From: Rhynchospora pubera
Lineage: Eukaryota > Streptophyta > Magnoliopsida > Poales > Cyperaceae
Direction: 5' to 3'
NCBI GenBank assembly: GCA_028095005.1
Contig: JAMFTS010000012.1
Span: 310,001 to 374,000 of the forward strand
DNA: 64,000 bases
Positions within the stretch are counted from its first letter, which is position 1. Every line of letters begins with the position of its first letter. The notes beneath the pieces are model-generated. The model saw only the letters and a program-made list of their open reading frames with translations, ran no database searches and had not been told where the DNA came from. Both the position numbers and the translations under genes were made by a program. Positions 21,024 through 35,063 of this stretch are shown here, one piece after another.

Positions 21024-22418
21024 CTGTCAGAACCAAAATTTCGGACCGAAATATAGAAATTTCGGACCGAAATTTGTGATAGAAATATGCAAAGAAGCCC
21101 CTGGTGTTGTGATTTTGCTTCAATCTTTCGAGCACACCCCAAAGTAAGTCTCACAATACCTGTTGTGCCTTCATTTCCCTCTGATCTTCCCCAAAAAATG
21201 CAACCTCGAGTGAAAAGGTGAGAAGAACCAACCTTAAACCCTAGAAAATGCAAAATTGTGTTGAACCAAGAGAGAGAACGGCCCAGGCAGCAAGACGATG
21301 TGTGGTAGGGTCAGAGAGAATGCCGCGGAGTCGCCCGATGGGGTAGAACACCAAATTTCGGGTCGATTTTGGTTCAAGGCCGCCAACTTCAATTCAAAAT
21401 ATCGTCGCGATGAAACCGCCTCTTGAGAAACCAAAAGCACCAACAGAAAGAGGGCAGAGAGGCGCTTCTAAGGGTGGTTCGATCTGTGAGAATGGTGGAA
21501 GGAAGAGGGGTGCGAGTGTGAGAGAATGAGGGGTCGGGTTGGGACTTGGGCGAGCTTGTTTGCGTCCTCTGGGGGTTTTCGAATGGGGGAAGAGAGAGGG
21601 ACGAAAGGATGGGTTTAGGATTATTGGATTTCGGATTGGGTTAATGGGTTAATGGGTTTGGCACTTGGAAATTTGCATCCATGATAAAAACCACTACATC
21701 TCGAATTGGGCCTGTAGTAAAAACAAAGAAAAAAATTATTTAGGCCCAATAGACTATAACAACAAGAAGGCCCAGTGAAAAGAATTTAAAATGGAATTTA
21801 AACAGAAGGGTCCATCCAAAATTTCGGTCCGAAATATAAAATTTCGGTGCGAAATTTTGAGTTTGTTGCATTAAAACATATGTTCTGTGGTTCAATTCAT
21901 CACGAAAATTGGACAGTAAAACAAGAAAAATGTGCGCCATTTTTTTAGTGAAGTAAATCCTGATTCTTTCTCCGAAATTTTCAGAAATTGGCAAGAACAT
22001 CTCCATTTTATGTGATTTCCAAGACTTTTCGCGGTGTAACTCGCATGAGGTCGTGCGAAGGCTCTTTTCTTGCTGGCAAGGGGTGCTCTAGCACGAGTTA
22101 CTCCCTCAATGATGCTCCGATCGATTTGTCTTTGCTCCTTTTTATTATTCCCTAAATTAAACAAATAAAGATAATTAAATACTAAAAATAAATTATAGAA
22201 AATATATATATATATATATATATTTTTTTTGTTTGCAGTTTCTGACTTTTATGAAATTTTTATTTTATTTTTTTTTATTATTATTATTTTATTTTATTTT
22301 AATTTTTTTTCATATGTGTGCAAAATAAAAAACAAAAATAGAAAAGAGGAATGATATAGAGTCTTGGGCTGCCTTCCAAGGAGCGCTTGTTTTGGGTCTT
22401 TAGCTTGACCGTCGTTGG
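21024..22418 (-). other. Spacer between pol and post-pol ORF of element B
   Basis: No gene. Palindromes centred at 21828/21848; TA-dinucleotide run at 22203-22222 and T-rich tract to about 22310. Confidence 0.6.
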
Positions 22419-23411
22419 CTATGTTTCTTTTGGAGGTTCGGAGAAGTAGAAACTAACCACTTTTTCCATGTCTTCATTGGCTATATAGTGCTTCAATCTT
22501 TGCCCATTGACTTTGAAAGGCTCCGAATCCTTATCACAGATATCAATGGCACCAAAAGGGTAGACTTTCACCACGCGAAACGGCCCAGACCATCGTGACC
22601 TCAACTTGCCAGGGAAAAGCCTCAATCTTGAGTTGAATAGAAGTACCAAGTCGCCTTCCTTGAATTCTCTTCTTGAAATTCTCCTGTCATGCAAAAGTTT
22701 TGTTTTTTCTTTATAAAATTTAGCATTTTCATAGGAGTTCAGGCGTACCTCATCCAATTCATGCAAATCTAATATTCGCTTTTCACCAGCTTTTAACAAA
22801 TCCATGTTGATGGCGCGAGTTGCCCAATACGCCTTGTGCTCGATTTCAACTGGCAAATGACATGGCTTGCCATAGACTAGCTTGAAGGGGCTCATACCAA
22901 TTGGTGTCTTGAAAGCGGTGCGGTACGCCCAAAGTGCATCATCAAGCTTGCTTGCCCAGTCCTTGCGTGAACGAGCCACCGTCTTTTCCAAGATGCTTTT
23001 GATTTCTCTGTTGGACACCTCAACTTGCCCACTTGTTTAAGGGTGATAGGCAGTGGCCACTTTGTGAATGACACCATGTTTCTTCAAAAGGTCGTCAAAG
23101 TGTCGATTGATGAAATGCTTGCCACCGTCGCTTATCACCGCCCTTGGCACACCAAATCGTGGGAAGATGATCTTAGAGAAAAGGCGGATGACTGAGCTTG
23201 AATCTGCCGCCTTGCATGCAATTGCTTCCACCCATTTTGAGACATAGTCAACAGCTACCAAAATATACTCGAATCCATGTGAACTTGGAAATGGCCCCAT
23301 GAAATCTACACCCCATACATCAAAAATTTCAACTTCAAGAATAGGGTTAAGAGGCATTTCATTCCTTTTGGAAATGTTGCCCGTTCTTTGACATTGATCA
23401 CAAGAAGAAAC
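22419..23411 (-). pseudogene. Integrase C-terminal part of element B pol, with nonsense codon
   Basis: Continues pol on the far side of the 14-kb insertion. Reading leftwards from 23411: the Cys pair of the zinc-binding motif (CDQC), catalytic DFMGPFPS and SDGGKHF blocks, then an in-frame TAA at 23037-23039 where element A has a Gln codon (before TSGQVE), consistent with a single C-to-T change. After it the Glu-containing NREIKSIL block, the RWSGPF tail and a normal end at 22419. Dead because of the stop and the insertion. Confidence 0.9.
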
Positions 23412-25703
23412 TGTCTCGCACTTTTTCAGTCCAACCACGGAAGATCAGATAGTCCTCTATGGGGCGAAGAAAATGCGGATCAGATACCCCTCGAGCATCT
23501 TGAGACCCGTCGTTACTGCCCATTTCAAATGAGCGAAGGGCACTAATGCGGTTCTAAGTACCTCGAGAGTTGATTGTTTGTTGTAGGTCCTTTTCTTCCA
23601 GTAGGCGCAAGCCCCTACTGTTAATTACCTCCGGACTCAGTTACGAACTGGGCCAAGAGCACCTCTAGATCGGGATAATCAAAGTTTAGATGTCGTTAGT
23701 GGATGAAGTCCATTTTAATAAAAGAATTGTGTCTTGGTGGAGAATTTCAGGGTGAAAACAAAGCAGAAGGGCAGTCATTTAAACAGTGCAATGCAAATAT
23801 GAACAATGCAATTTAATATTTTAGTTACATATTTTAAGACATTTTGGTTGTTTTTACTTTGCTGGATCAGGCTTAGTGCCGTCACAAAGATTTCGAGTTT
23901 GATACTAGGAAATTTGGTATCCTAGATCAATCCTCGATCGTTTAGGGATTTAGAGATTTTGGGATTTCGTTCAAGTCTTGAGTACAGGTGCGCTATGCCT
24001 TCTCTTGACAGGAACTTCAGTGATCATTCAGAATTGACTTTTCCTTTTTCTCAATCTGAACATCAGGGGGGTGTCTTCTTCAAGGCGAAACGCTATGCAG
24101 TCTTGAAGAGACGAATTTTTGACTTTTAAGACTTTATGTCACTTTAGACTTTGTGTATTTTGGGTCACTTTTAGACTTTGTGTCATTTTGACTTTGTGTC
24201 ACTTTTAGATTTTATGTCACTTTTAGACTTTGTGTTATTTTGACTTTGTGTCAGTTTCAGGTTTGGACTTTTTAATTTGCACTTTTAGTATTTTGGACTT
24301 TTGAGTTCGACTTTTAAGTCTTGCACCTTTAAGCTAACACTTTTGGATCTTGACTTTTGAGTTTGACTTTTGATTCTTGACATTTCAGACTTGGTTTAAA
24401 GTTTGATCTTTGAATTTGGTTTGGGCTTTTGAATTTTGGTATTACGGACCTTTGGATTGGATTTTTGAGTTGAGACTTTTGAGTTTTAGATTTTCGATCC
24501 TCGATTGGACTTTTGAGTTTGGAATTTTAAATTTGCACTTTTAAACTTCTATTTTTGACCTTCTTGGTGATGCTTTTTGTTGTTTCAATTCTATTCGCAA
24601 ATTTTTAATGCTTGACTGTACCTGCTGTTCAAATCATAAAATGTTCAAATGTACCTGCTGTCCAGAGCATAAAATGTTCAAATATACCTGCTGTCTAGAA
24701 CATAAGATGTTCAAAAGAGACTTTTATTTAATTTCTTTGAGGGACTTAATTTTATTATTTTCCATTATGGCCATCCTTTTAGACTTTTAATTTCAAAATA
24801 TTTGGTGCTTCAGTGTTTTGGCATGACATATTATATCAAAATATTTTTCATATTTTTCTTGACATTTTGATATTTTATGGGAATTTTTCTGATGATCCAG
24901 CTATTTTTAATGCATTTTTGAAGTTTCTTGCTTCGCAGAATTTTCTGATTGGATGTACTTGTTGTGTGTGTTATGTTGTCAGGGACTCGTTTCATGCTGG
25001 GCGTCGCAGGGGATCCAGAAGAGGCGTTAGGGGTTGGGATTTGATCGAGCCAATTGGTCCACGCTTGCGTTTGTGCGCCGAACGAGTCAGGCTGGATTTA
25101 GATCGCTCCGTTGGCCTCGCGTGTCAGCATCGTTTCTCCAGTGCACCAAGCTCACGCAGAACTTTGACTCATTTCCCTCCCACTTTCGTTGGCCTGGCTT
25201 CTGATTCTTTCCGTTTGACTGGACGCCTCCGTTGGTGGTTTCAGTAGGGATTTCCGGCGACCATATCGACTGCGGCTGCGTCATAGAGTGTCGTGATGGT
25301 CTGCTGAGATAGTCTCTGCCGTTCATTGAAGTCGCGTTCGACGATTTGGGGCGTTCTGACTGCTGGTTTTGTTTAGTTCGCGGCAGTGGTAGAGGGCAAT
25401 TGATTGACGGAGCGCAGTGAGGAATTGGCTCAGCAAAGACCTCATGGAGCCTCTCAAGAGCATCGTGAAGTCACCTGTATCTTCAATTTTATGTTGCATT
25501 TTCCAATTTTGAGGTAATGTACTTTGACTTTGCCTTTGGTCTGGCAGACTTACAAATGAAGTTTGGTTTCACGTGTGAATTGTTCCGTAAATTAGTACTC
25601 AAACAACATACACTTGGTTTATTACTTTCCGTTCTCATTTTTGATTTACCATGTTGGACAACGTGACCTATATTTAAATACAGGACTCCTGGCCTTCTCT
25701 TTT
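23412..25703. other. Left part of the 14-kb insertion
   Basis: No supported gene. 24109-24580 is a degenerate repeat of GACTTTGTGTCACTTTTAGA-like units. A 33-bp tandem repeat follows (separate entry). Confidence 0.5.
24618..24716. repeat. 33-bp tandem repeat, three copies
   Basis: Units starting GTACCTGCTGT or TATACCTGCTGT at 24618, 24651 and 24684, each containing CATAAAATGTTCAAA or a close variant. Confidence 0.8.
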
Positions 25704-26298
25704 TGTTAAAGTAACGTCGGTCGTCGCAGCGGAATAATTTCATCGTCAGATTTGTATGGGGGAGGCACGATCCAAGTGCATCTGCACATGAATCGTGCCT
25801 CTTAGAATCTTGATGCAGTGAACTCAGAAATCAATCAATCAAGCACACAAATAAAAATAGACACAAGATTTAACGAGGTTCAGCACCAATTCGGTGCCTA
25901 CGTCCTCCACACACACGCACACTATTTTTATTATTATCTGAATAATCTGAGTTAATACAATACAAGGAGAGAAGATGAATAAATAGAAAAACAATAACTT
26001 CTTTTCCAAGACACAATCGGGTAAGAAATAGAAGAATATCTAAACACATCTTTAGATAATCTAATCAGATTCTCAATAATCAATCATCACCTTCCTTGTG
26101 CATATTCTTTCCTTTTCTGAAATATCTCCAAGAATTCTTTCCTCTTTTGTGAGATGCTTCCAATTAAGGTCAGAACTGTCCTTTTCTGTCGGTGCCATGC
26201 ATCTGATCCAGGACACGATCTTATGCGGCACAACCCGTGTCTATCCATGCCATGCATCTGATCCCGGGTACGATCTTCTGCGGCATCATATTCCAACA
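25704..26298 (-). repeat. 3' LTR of the Copia-type element
   Basis: 595 bp; direct repeat of 27809-28403 with one difference seen. Confidence 0.95.
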
Positions 26299-27797
26299 CT
26301 CCCCCTCAAGTTGACATGCACAGTCTTGTCATGACAACTTGCCAAGTTTGTCGCTGAATCCTACACTCGTCATCTTGACTCCTCCGTCAAGCAACTCCAA
26401 ATCATGTCTTCAAGAGAGTAACCATTCACCACTGGATACGCAACTCTCTCAACTCCACAACCAGAACGAGCAGATTCTATATGACTCCCCATAGGAAGTG
26501 ATGAAGTCCAAAACTGATCAATTGACCAGTCCATGGCTGCATATTCGATGCAACCTCTGCCGAATCATCTCAACAGACTTTTGACGATCCACCCCGCCAA
26601 CTAGGTCAATTGTGCGGTAACTTGCACAGGGAAAAGATCGACTGTGCGGTAACTTGCACAGGTAAAAGGTCAACTGGGTCAACAATCACAAGCACTCACC
26701 TACGATCAAAACAACGACACTTACTGCTCAAAGTGGTAAACACCAATCTTAAGTTTTTGTTCTAAACTGGTAACACCTACCAGCCCACATGCTCAGTCCG
26801 TGTCCATCCCGACACGATCCGTGCACCTCAACAGTCAAAAAATCTTTCTTTCAAATCACATAAACCCGACTAGGGCCACCTAATCCAATTTGGATCATAT
26901 TTTTTCTTTGACACCAAATATTTCTTTCACATCAACTCTCCCCCTGAAAGAAATATTTGATGACTTGCATACATCGTTTCTCTTCTTGCCTGCAAATGTC
27001 CTCAATTTGAAGAAATCAAATTCTTCAATACACGAAGAACCTTTCTGACCCGCCGGGGCCATTTGCCTGACTCGTCGCGGACTTCGCTTTCAAAATAAAC
27101 TTATTTGAATATTGTATACGCCTCTCACAGAGAATTATGTTGCAAATGCCTTCAAATACTCAAATCACAATTTATTTTCTTTCCTTTTATGTGGTGCACA
27201 TCATCAAGAAATTACCATTAATTGCAACAGATTGTATACATCACGATATTCATCGAATAATATTCAATTTAGGAAACGTGCATAATTTCTGATTTACTTG
27301 AAGCACAAATACGAACTTTACTAAGTTTTGACCACCAAATCAAGTTCATTCTCGCATAAAAAGACAAAGCAATATCACCTGACTTTAGTAGAGAAATCAA
27401 CTTTTGGTCCACATGCGTCACATAGATCTGAAAATAACCAGAATTTATTTGTCTGGTCCAATGTCATAAGACTCGCACGAGCTCCAGAGAAATTGCCCAC
27501 CTGTATTGATGCGGCTCACGTTTTGCACCACACACTAGAGAGGAGACGCATCGGGACTATCTTCACTGCAACTCATACATCGCGCCAACCTTTGCAGATG
27601 AGATGAGATTATACGTGACACATGAGATGAAGTTGGTACCTCGTGAATCGCCTTTATCCATAAGAGCTCATAACATGACTCATCTTCAATCTTCATCATA
27701 CGAACTGCACACGACAAAGAAACTCGGTAGCACAAGATCTTGCCGCAATAGTCATCAATTTTCGAGCACCTATGCGACGCAACAGGAGCGAACCACG

Positions 27798-27808
27798 CTC
27801 TGATACCA
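27798..27808 (-). promoter_or_regulatory. Primer binding site, initiator tRNA-Met
   Basis: TGGTATCAGAG on the minus strand, directly abutting the 5' LTR; the usual Copia primer site. Confidence 0.85.
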
Positions 27809-28403
27809 TGTTAAAATAACGTCGGTCGTCGCAGCGGAATAATTTCATCGTCAGATTTGTATGGGGGAGGCACGATCCAAGTGCATCTGCACATGAATCG
27901 TGCCTCTTAGAATCTTGATGCAGTGAACTCAGAAATCAATCAATCAAGCACACAAATAAAAATAGACACAAGATTTAACGAGGTTCAGCACCAATTCGGT
28001 GCCTACGTCCTCCACACACACGCACACTATTTTTATTATTATCTGAATAATCTGAGTTAATACAATACAAGGAGAGAAGATGAATAAATAGAAAAACAAT
28101 AACTTCTTTTCCAAGACACAATCGGGTAAGAAATAGAAGAATATCTAAACACATCTTTAGATAATCTAATCAGATTCTCAATAATCAATCATCACCTTCC
28201 TTGTGCATATTCTTTCCTTTTCTGAAATATCTCCAAGAATTCTTTCCTCTTTTGTGAGATGCTTCCAATTAAGGTCAGAACTGTCCTTTTCTGTCGGTGC
28301 CATGCATCTGATCCAGGACACGATCTTATGCGGCACAACCCGTGTCTATCCATGCCATGCATCTGATCCCGGGTACGATCTTCTGCGGCATCATATTCCA
28401 ACA
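27809..28403 (-). repeat. 5' LTR of the Copia-type element
   Basis: 595 bp; the PBS is adjacent at its left side (27798-27808). Confidence 0.95.
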
Positions 28404-28408
28404 CTTTT

Positions 28409-31400
28409 ATCTTCGTTTCATTTAACAAACGTGTATGGTTTGAACTTTTGGAAGTTAGACCTTGATCGCAACATTTTCTTATTCAAACAATTGAAGTGAA
28501 ACTTGGACTGGTGGTGCTAGTCTTGTTAACATTGGTCAGTGACACACGTACAGGACTATCTTGTTCACTTTAGTCCCTGGCATCATTTTGTTTCTCACCA
28601 CATATCTAATCTTTCTCTAACCATCACTACTCAATATATTTCAGTGCTCACATAATCAAATAACTTCATGCAGTTCAGTTTGTATTTGGGGACCATTTAT
28701 TTTCATATGTTGATATTATGCTAAGGTCAATTTCCTTTCCTTTTTCTTGGTCATTCATGCAGGCACAGTTCCACTTATTCCTTACCTTAGATATTTTTTA
28801 GTTCAATTTCATCATACTTCAAGGATTAACTGTTCTATGGCATACAAGCTTATTCTATAGCTGATACTAGATAACCTGGGCTGAAACTATTGACATTTTA
28901 ACTTGGCGAACATGACTTTACAAATACTGAGGAACTTATCAATTAAACAAAAGAGAGGTATAACAGTAACAAAACACAAGGACTTCATTTTCTCTACTTA
29001 CTTTCTGTGTTTAGATGCAAATTATTATTATTTACTTTAGTATGACCCTAAAACCTGCCCTAGATATGCAACTCTTTTTGGTAGAAACTCATTATACTCA
29101 TTATTTACTAAATGAGACAGAAACATTTGTTTTAAGGGATTTCAGAAAATTAACTCCACTTTTATTTATAACAAAAATAAAGGAAGGGACCATTTATTAT
29201 ACTTGCTTTACTTCAAGAGAAAAGGGACTCAATATGTAAACAACCTGAGTAGAGATACAGATTTTGTGAAAAGAGGAGGACTCCTACATACTTCTTTAGA
29301 GTATACTTTTAATGTTTATACTTTATGCAAACTTAAGTTCTTCATTTTTAGTTGTGTGATTTTTATTCTAAGTACTAAGATTAACCATTTTTTTAAAACA
29401 AGACACCTGGAACTTAACTTATCAGATTTTTTACTACAAGCTGTGCATATGCTGAACTTAACTAAGACACGATGACAACTAGACATGACCTAGGACAAGA
29501 ATAGAGGCCAGGAGCTAGCATGGCGCCCATGGAGGTGGAATCTAAGTCACGCTCTCCATAGAACCAGCAGCTCGTAACCACAAGGACACATGCATAGTGA
29601 GGGAGACACACTAAAGATGAGGACCCTATGCTAATGACAATTACTCCTACATGCAAAACTTCTTAAAGGCACAATTGGTGTTCATGAGTGCGGAATCTAT
29701 GTCACGCTCCTCACTAGCACCAGTGCAACCTCCAAAGAACAAAATCAGAAATGAAAGAGAGAAAGAAAGACACAACAAATGCATTCAAAATCATTTTATT
29801 CACTTAATTGGAGGCCATTACAGATTACATTTCATTACCTTGACTTCAAAAACAAACTTGAAAAAAAGACAGAGTTTCGACACTATTAACCTACTCGCCT
29901 CCCCTTCTTCTTCAAGAGGTGCTCCTTTTATAGGTGATCCTTAGGGTTTACATCTTGCTTCTGTTGCCATGTGGCAAAATCTTCAGACTCTTTAATCTTG
30001 ATCAATGGCTGTGATGTTAAGATGTATTGCCGCCTTGCTTTATGCATTGCTTCTTCACTTCATACTTTCACTGCTTCATTTACTTCCCAATTGTTGCATG
30101 ACAAGTGGCACTTGATGTTCAGTAAGCATGGGGCAGCGACATGTAGGCTTGGATATACTACATTTCACTTGTGCCTTGTCTGCCGTGTGTATTGGCATTT
30201 GGTGATTATAGTTGTTGTCTCTTGATTGCAGATTTCAACTTTCTTTTCCCTTGAGCTGAATTGCATCGGCTCAATTTACTTTTTTCTACCTAAAGGCACT
30301 TTGGTGATGTTGTGGCAGCTTATAATTGGACATGGCATGGTCTGACAAGTGGAGTCTAGTGCCATCTGGCCAATTGAGTGAGTGACAGTATGGTTGTTGC
30401 ATCTTTCTACTTGTATTTGGCGCCAGAGGGAGGTACAATTGCTGGCAGTCATCTATGAGTTTTGAGTCAATCCAATGGTTGTGGAATAATGCTTACTCTC
30501 CAAGCAGCTTATAATGTGTCTCTTTCTTCACTTATCATGTTCCCATGCTCTCTCAACAGATAAGATCCAAATAGAGGCGCAATTAGGGTTTGCAACAAGG
30601 ATTTCTTCGAGTTATCATCATCTTGAACATTTGATTTTCATCCGGTGGCTGTGTGCGGTTCTTTAGAGACCAAGTATCTCTGGTTTATCCCCTTGTAGAC
30701 GTGGCAACAGCTCATGGTGGGAGGGGACCAGTGAGAGATGTTATTTCACGTTTTGCACTTTTTACTTCTCTCAAGTGTAACCGAAACCAATATCATCTCC
30801 AGTGGATTTAGGAACTTGTATCACTTGATTTCCATTACAACATCTATACACCGTGTTTAATATGTTTTAAGTGTTAATTAACTTTGCAAATGACTGTTGA
30901 TCTGGGTTTAACCAACTCCTGGCCAAGTCGTGGCATCAAATGGTGGTCTCACCTATTGGCTCCATATCAGTTCAAATTGATGGGTTCATCATGCTCCTTG
31001 CACCATCACGGAGCTCTATGAACAAACCATTTATGCTTTAAAGCTTTATCTCGCTCCAATTTCATCCTTTTCCCCTCACTGGTTCGAGGTTTTTCCTTTA
31101 AATTAACCATGAATTCGGGCACACCAGAGCTCTAGAATGGTACTGTTATTCTCTCCTTGTTGTGAGCTTTCCAATGGTATCAAGAACTCCGACAATGGTG
31201 GCGGGGTTCGCCGGATTGGGTTTTGTCAGAGACGGGCTTCGTCTCTCTCTTTCCTTCGATTTCTCTCTTTCTTTTCCGTTTAGGGTGGGGTCCAGCAGCA
31301 CGGGGCGAACCAGTGTGCGCCACTTGTCTCAAGCTGAGAGGCTGGTGAGTGGGGTCAGCTAGAGGGCCAATAGCAGCTCGCCAGCTCGCCATTTGTGTGC

Positions 31401-31445
31401 AGCGGGAGCTTCCAACTCGTTGGGTTCAGAAACGAATTAGGGATT
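28409..31445. other. Middle part of the 14-kb insertion
   Basis: 3 kb with no supported gene and no terminal repeats of its own. Two related segments lie about 155 bp apart near 29530 and 29685 (GGAATCTAAGTCACGCTC and GGAATCTATGTCACGCTC). A G/C-richer patch at 31160-31430 contains short open frames without homology that I recognise. Confidence 0.45.
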
Positions 31446-31580
31446 CCGAAATTTAAAAAAATAATATTAAAATAATATAATCCAATAAAATTAAAATAAT
31501 ATAATCAGTTTAATATAAATAGTATCGTAAGATCGGAATCCTAGATTCCGAACGTTAGATCGGAATCCTGGATTCCGAAC
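31446..31580 (+). repeat. Left terminal inverted repeat
   Basis: Pairs with 36816-36950. Its inner end has two palindromes of form TCGGAATCCNGGATTCCGA, centred at 31542 (one mismatch) and 31569. Confidence 0.8.
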
Positions 31581-32124
31581 AGTGCTGTAACTGCTCAATT
31601 TTGTCGTTTTTCATGGTTTTATTGTACTTCTATTATTAAAATTAATTAAATATATGAAATTTTAATATTAAATTAATATATTATGAAATTTTAGTAATAT
31701 ATTTTGAAGATAAAATATTAAATTAATATATTTTATTTTACTTCTATTTATAAACATTAATTAAATATATAAAATTTTAATATTAAATTAATATAATATA
31801 ATTCTATATTAATTCTATATTAAATTAATAAATTATAATTCTATATTAATTCTATATTAAATTTTATTTTAGGTAATGAATTATTTTAATTAATGAATAT
31901 GATAAAATTAAAATCAATTTTAATTACAAAAAATATAATATATATATTTAAATTTTAATTTATTAATTAATATAATTAAAATATTTATAATAAATATTAT
32001 TAAATTAATAAAATAAATAACAGTAAAAAGGAAAAAAGACCAGTAATATTTAGTTGAATTGTACTTTTATGTGATGTGATAATGTAATAATTGTAATATT
32101 CGTAATACTAAGTTGAATGTAGAA

Positions 32125-32508
32125 CTGTTTTTTCAGTTGAAAGTGTGACTATCTTGGTCCTTTGTCATTTTTGTTTTGAACAAATGGTACGGCCTAAAAA
32201 TGTTGAAATTTAAGTTTAGGAAAATAGGTCCGCCAAATAACAGCTCACTATTTTTGTTAGAATTTTTCAGAGCGTATTTCATATTTTTCTAGCGCTAAAC
32301 TTTTCGAATCCAGAGCTATTTTTTCAGTTGAAAGTGTGACTATCTTGGTCCTTTGTCATTTTTGTTTTGAACAAATGGTACGCCTAAAAATGTTGAAATT
32401 TAAGTTTAGGAAAATAGGTCCGCCAATTAACAGCTCACTATTTTTGTTAGAATATTTCAGAGCGTATTTCATATTTTTCTAGCGCCAAACTTTTCGAATC
32501 CAACGGTT
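32125..32508. repeat. 191-bp direct tandem repeat, two copies
   Basis: Copies start near 32125 and 32317; both contain CAGTTGAAAGTGTGACTATC and end with GCGTATTTCATATTTTTCTA followed by an AGCGC…CTTTTCGAATCCA segment. They lie just downstream of the mobile-domain gene, inside the Mutator-like element. Confidence 0.85.
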
Positions 32509-32720
32509 TATAGTTACGTGTTTCGTACTTAGGTGTGATTGCGCCAAACTTCATATTTTTCAAAGCGTTTATCGTACTTAGTTGTTTCGTACTCGTTGTG
32601 ATTGGTCCTAATTAGTTTTTAGTTATTATAAAATACAAATAAATATAGAAGTCATAAATATAAAACTCATAAATATATAAGTCATACATAAGTAAATAAA
32701 ATATAAAATACAAATAAATC

Positions 32721-35014
32721 CTAAATATGTCCAGTACGGGGGATCCACCTCCCCTCACTAGGGGACCAAATATACGGAGGACCTGGCGGCTGACGGGGGT
32801 CTCGTCCGCGAGCAAGTCCGACAGGTGGTGGACGAGGAGCCATCTGAGGAGTGGAATGACGAGGCGGTGCACTAGAAGAAGAGGCTCCGCCATATGTCTG
32901 ACCAAATGGACCATAGCTCTGACCGAAATGAGATGGATGAACTGGAGGTGTGTACGGCTCGTCCAAATGTACTCCAATGGATGACAAAAAAGCGTCACCC
33001 GGGCTCAAGATAGGCTCGCCCTGAGAATATGGTGGTGGTCCAGGTGGATACTGTGTCGGATACTGTGTCTGATAAGGTGGGTACTGGGTCTGGTACTCAT
33101 AATGGGTAGGTGGGTCTGGATATGCAACAGGAGGTGGGCCTGGTGGTGTCGGTAACTCGCCAGTGGATATGGGTGCCTGTGTAGATGGGTGGATGGGCGG
33201 CTGTGTGGATGGCTGACTCTCTGTCCGTCTGCTCCGCACAATAGGCTGGCTGGGTCTCGGCTGATCAAAATATGTGTCACAGTCGTGTAAAGTATACCCA
33301 GATGGCTGTTACATACAATGATATTACAAATAATATTAATATTATCAATAACTTAATAATAAAGAATAATAATATTACAAATTTTAGGTTACCGTCATAA
33401 ACTGCTGCTCCTCAAATCCAGGCTCTGGCGCGTGATCCTTCTCAGGCGAATCAGGTATGGAGTCTATGTCTGTAGCTAGACCCTTCGACTCTAAAAGGTT
33501 AGGTAACCGATGCGGCTCCCCAACGAGCTCCAACTGCGTCCTGCAACCCTTCAGCATCTCCTTCCCAGCCCGTCTGAATCCTTTCTTCACCGCCCATGAA
33601 CATGCTCGCAGAGCTTGCGTCAATATGTGCTTGACCTGTTTATTTGTTGTTAGTGACCAAAATACAAATCAATTCATTTTAATTGAGTAAAAAACTTACC
33701 ATAGACACCCGCTCGGGCGCATTCTCTAGATATGTCATCCGGCTAGCTGGAATCTGCTGTGCTACTCCTGGAATGGGGACAAGATGAGCACCTCCATGTA
33801 TCCGCATCCATCTATCGTACGCGGGCAAAATATCGTCACTCCATGGCCGCGCCTCTGCCACCTCGACCTGCGTCGTGTCGGCCCACATCGCAACCTCTAC
33901 TGAGAAAAGGTCCTGCAAATCCCTCTGCCGAAATGTGTTGTGCCGGTACTGTAACAAAGCCTCCATCCTCCTCCAAGCCTGTTTTTTTAGGTCATATGTA
34001 ATGCACGTATTATAAATATTTCAATTTATCACGAAGGTGAAAAGAATAACGTACCGTAGGAAGAGGAGGCGGAACAGTCTGGAACAGCATGAACTGATGC
34101 ATCACCCGATCGGCATAGTGCCACGCCACGACCCAGAAATGGATGCATGGAACGCGGAGCCGGTAGTACCTCTGCTCGTAGCGGGCATAAGGAGGCATGA
34201 CCACCTGTCTGAGCTCATCCTCGTATGGCCGCCACACCACGTGTGCATGCTCCATCTTCATTAGTACGTCTCGAGCGTACTCAATACCGCTACGAACAGG
34301 ACCTTTCACCTTTTTCGACCTCAGCCGTGTCGTCCATTGCCTGCCAAATCATTACAATTATCATGATTTCAATTGTTAAACTAAGTAATTAATTTTAAAT
34401 TACGTAATTTAATTTGTTTACAATTATGAGTAATTTAATTTTAATTGTTTACAATATTTCATTTATTTTATTTAAAAAAAATATTATACCTCCTATACGG
34501 CGGACATCTCTCAACTGACGGCTTCCCCCAACCTTGGAAACTTTTCGTAACGGACGGGCGACAAAGCAATAACCGGGTGTACGACCACAACTGAAGCAGT
34601 AGCCACGGAGCAGGAACCTTCTGAGCGCCATTTGCCAGGACTGCCAAGTCCAGGCCGCGGTATAACATAGCAAGTATGGCCGCACCCCAGTTATATCTAA
34701 CTGAATCCGATGCATGAACATCCTGCAAATAAGAAAAAATATTTTTCGTTAGTTGCAAACTAAGTTATCCAAGTTAGTACTAATGTAAAAGATGTTCTTA
34801 ATATTTACAATTACTAACCCGAAGTAACTCCAGATAAAAACAAGGAACAGAATCTCCTGTGGTATCTGGAAACATCACGCAACCCATCAACTCCAACACC
34901 AGGGCCCGAGTGTATCTATCGATCCTATCTGCGTCCTCTGACCCAGGTCCCTGTGCCCACATATCACGCAGTTTCCCAAACTGTACTGCGTGAAGTTTCC
35001 TGCATTACATAAAC

Positions 35015-35063
<49 letters not shown>

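Larger units (their letters stand above)
25704..28403 (-). mobile_element. Non-autonomous Copia-type LTR element (TRIM/LARD-like)
   Basis: 2.7 kb with two 595-bp LTRs (25704-26298, 27809-28403), starting TGTTAAA and ending CAACA, and a perfect CTTTT target duplication (25699-25703, 28404-28408). The minus strand next to the right LTR reads TGGTATCAGAG, the primer site for initiator tRNA-Met; next to the left LTR is a PPT TTGAGGGGGAG. These mark the transcription direction as minus. The 1.5-kb interior (26299-27808) has no gag or pol, so mobilisation must have used enzymes from another element. I find one difference between the LTRs (25711 G versus 27816 A), so it is very young. Confidence 0.93.

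Noticed and set aside
26087..28499. Duplicated open frames at 26098-26334 and 28203-28499 as paralogous genes
   Set aside because: They are the two LTRs of the Copia-type element.
31162..31392. Ser/Phe-rich open frame as a small gene
   Set aside because: Short, no homology recognised, overlapping frames on both strands and no splice or start context.
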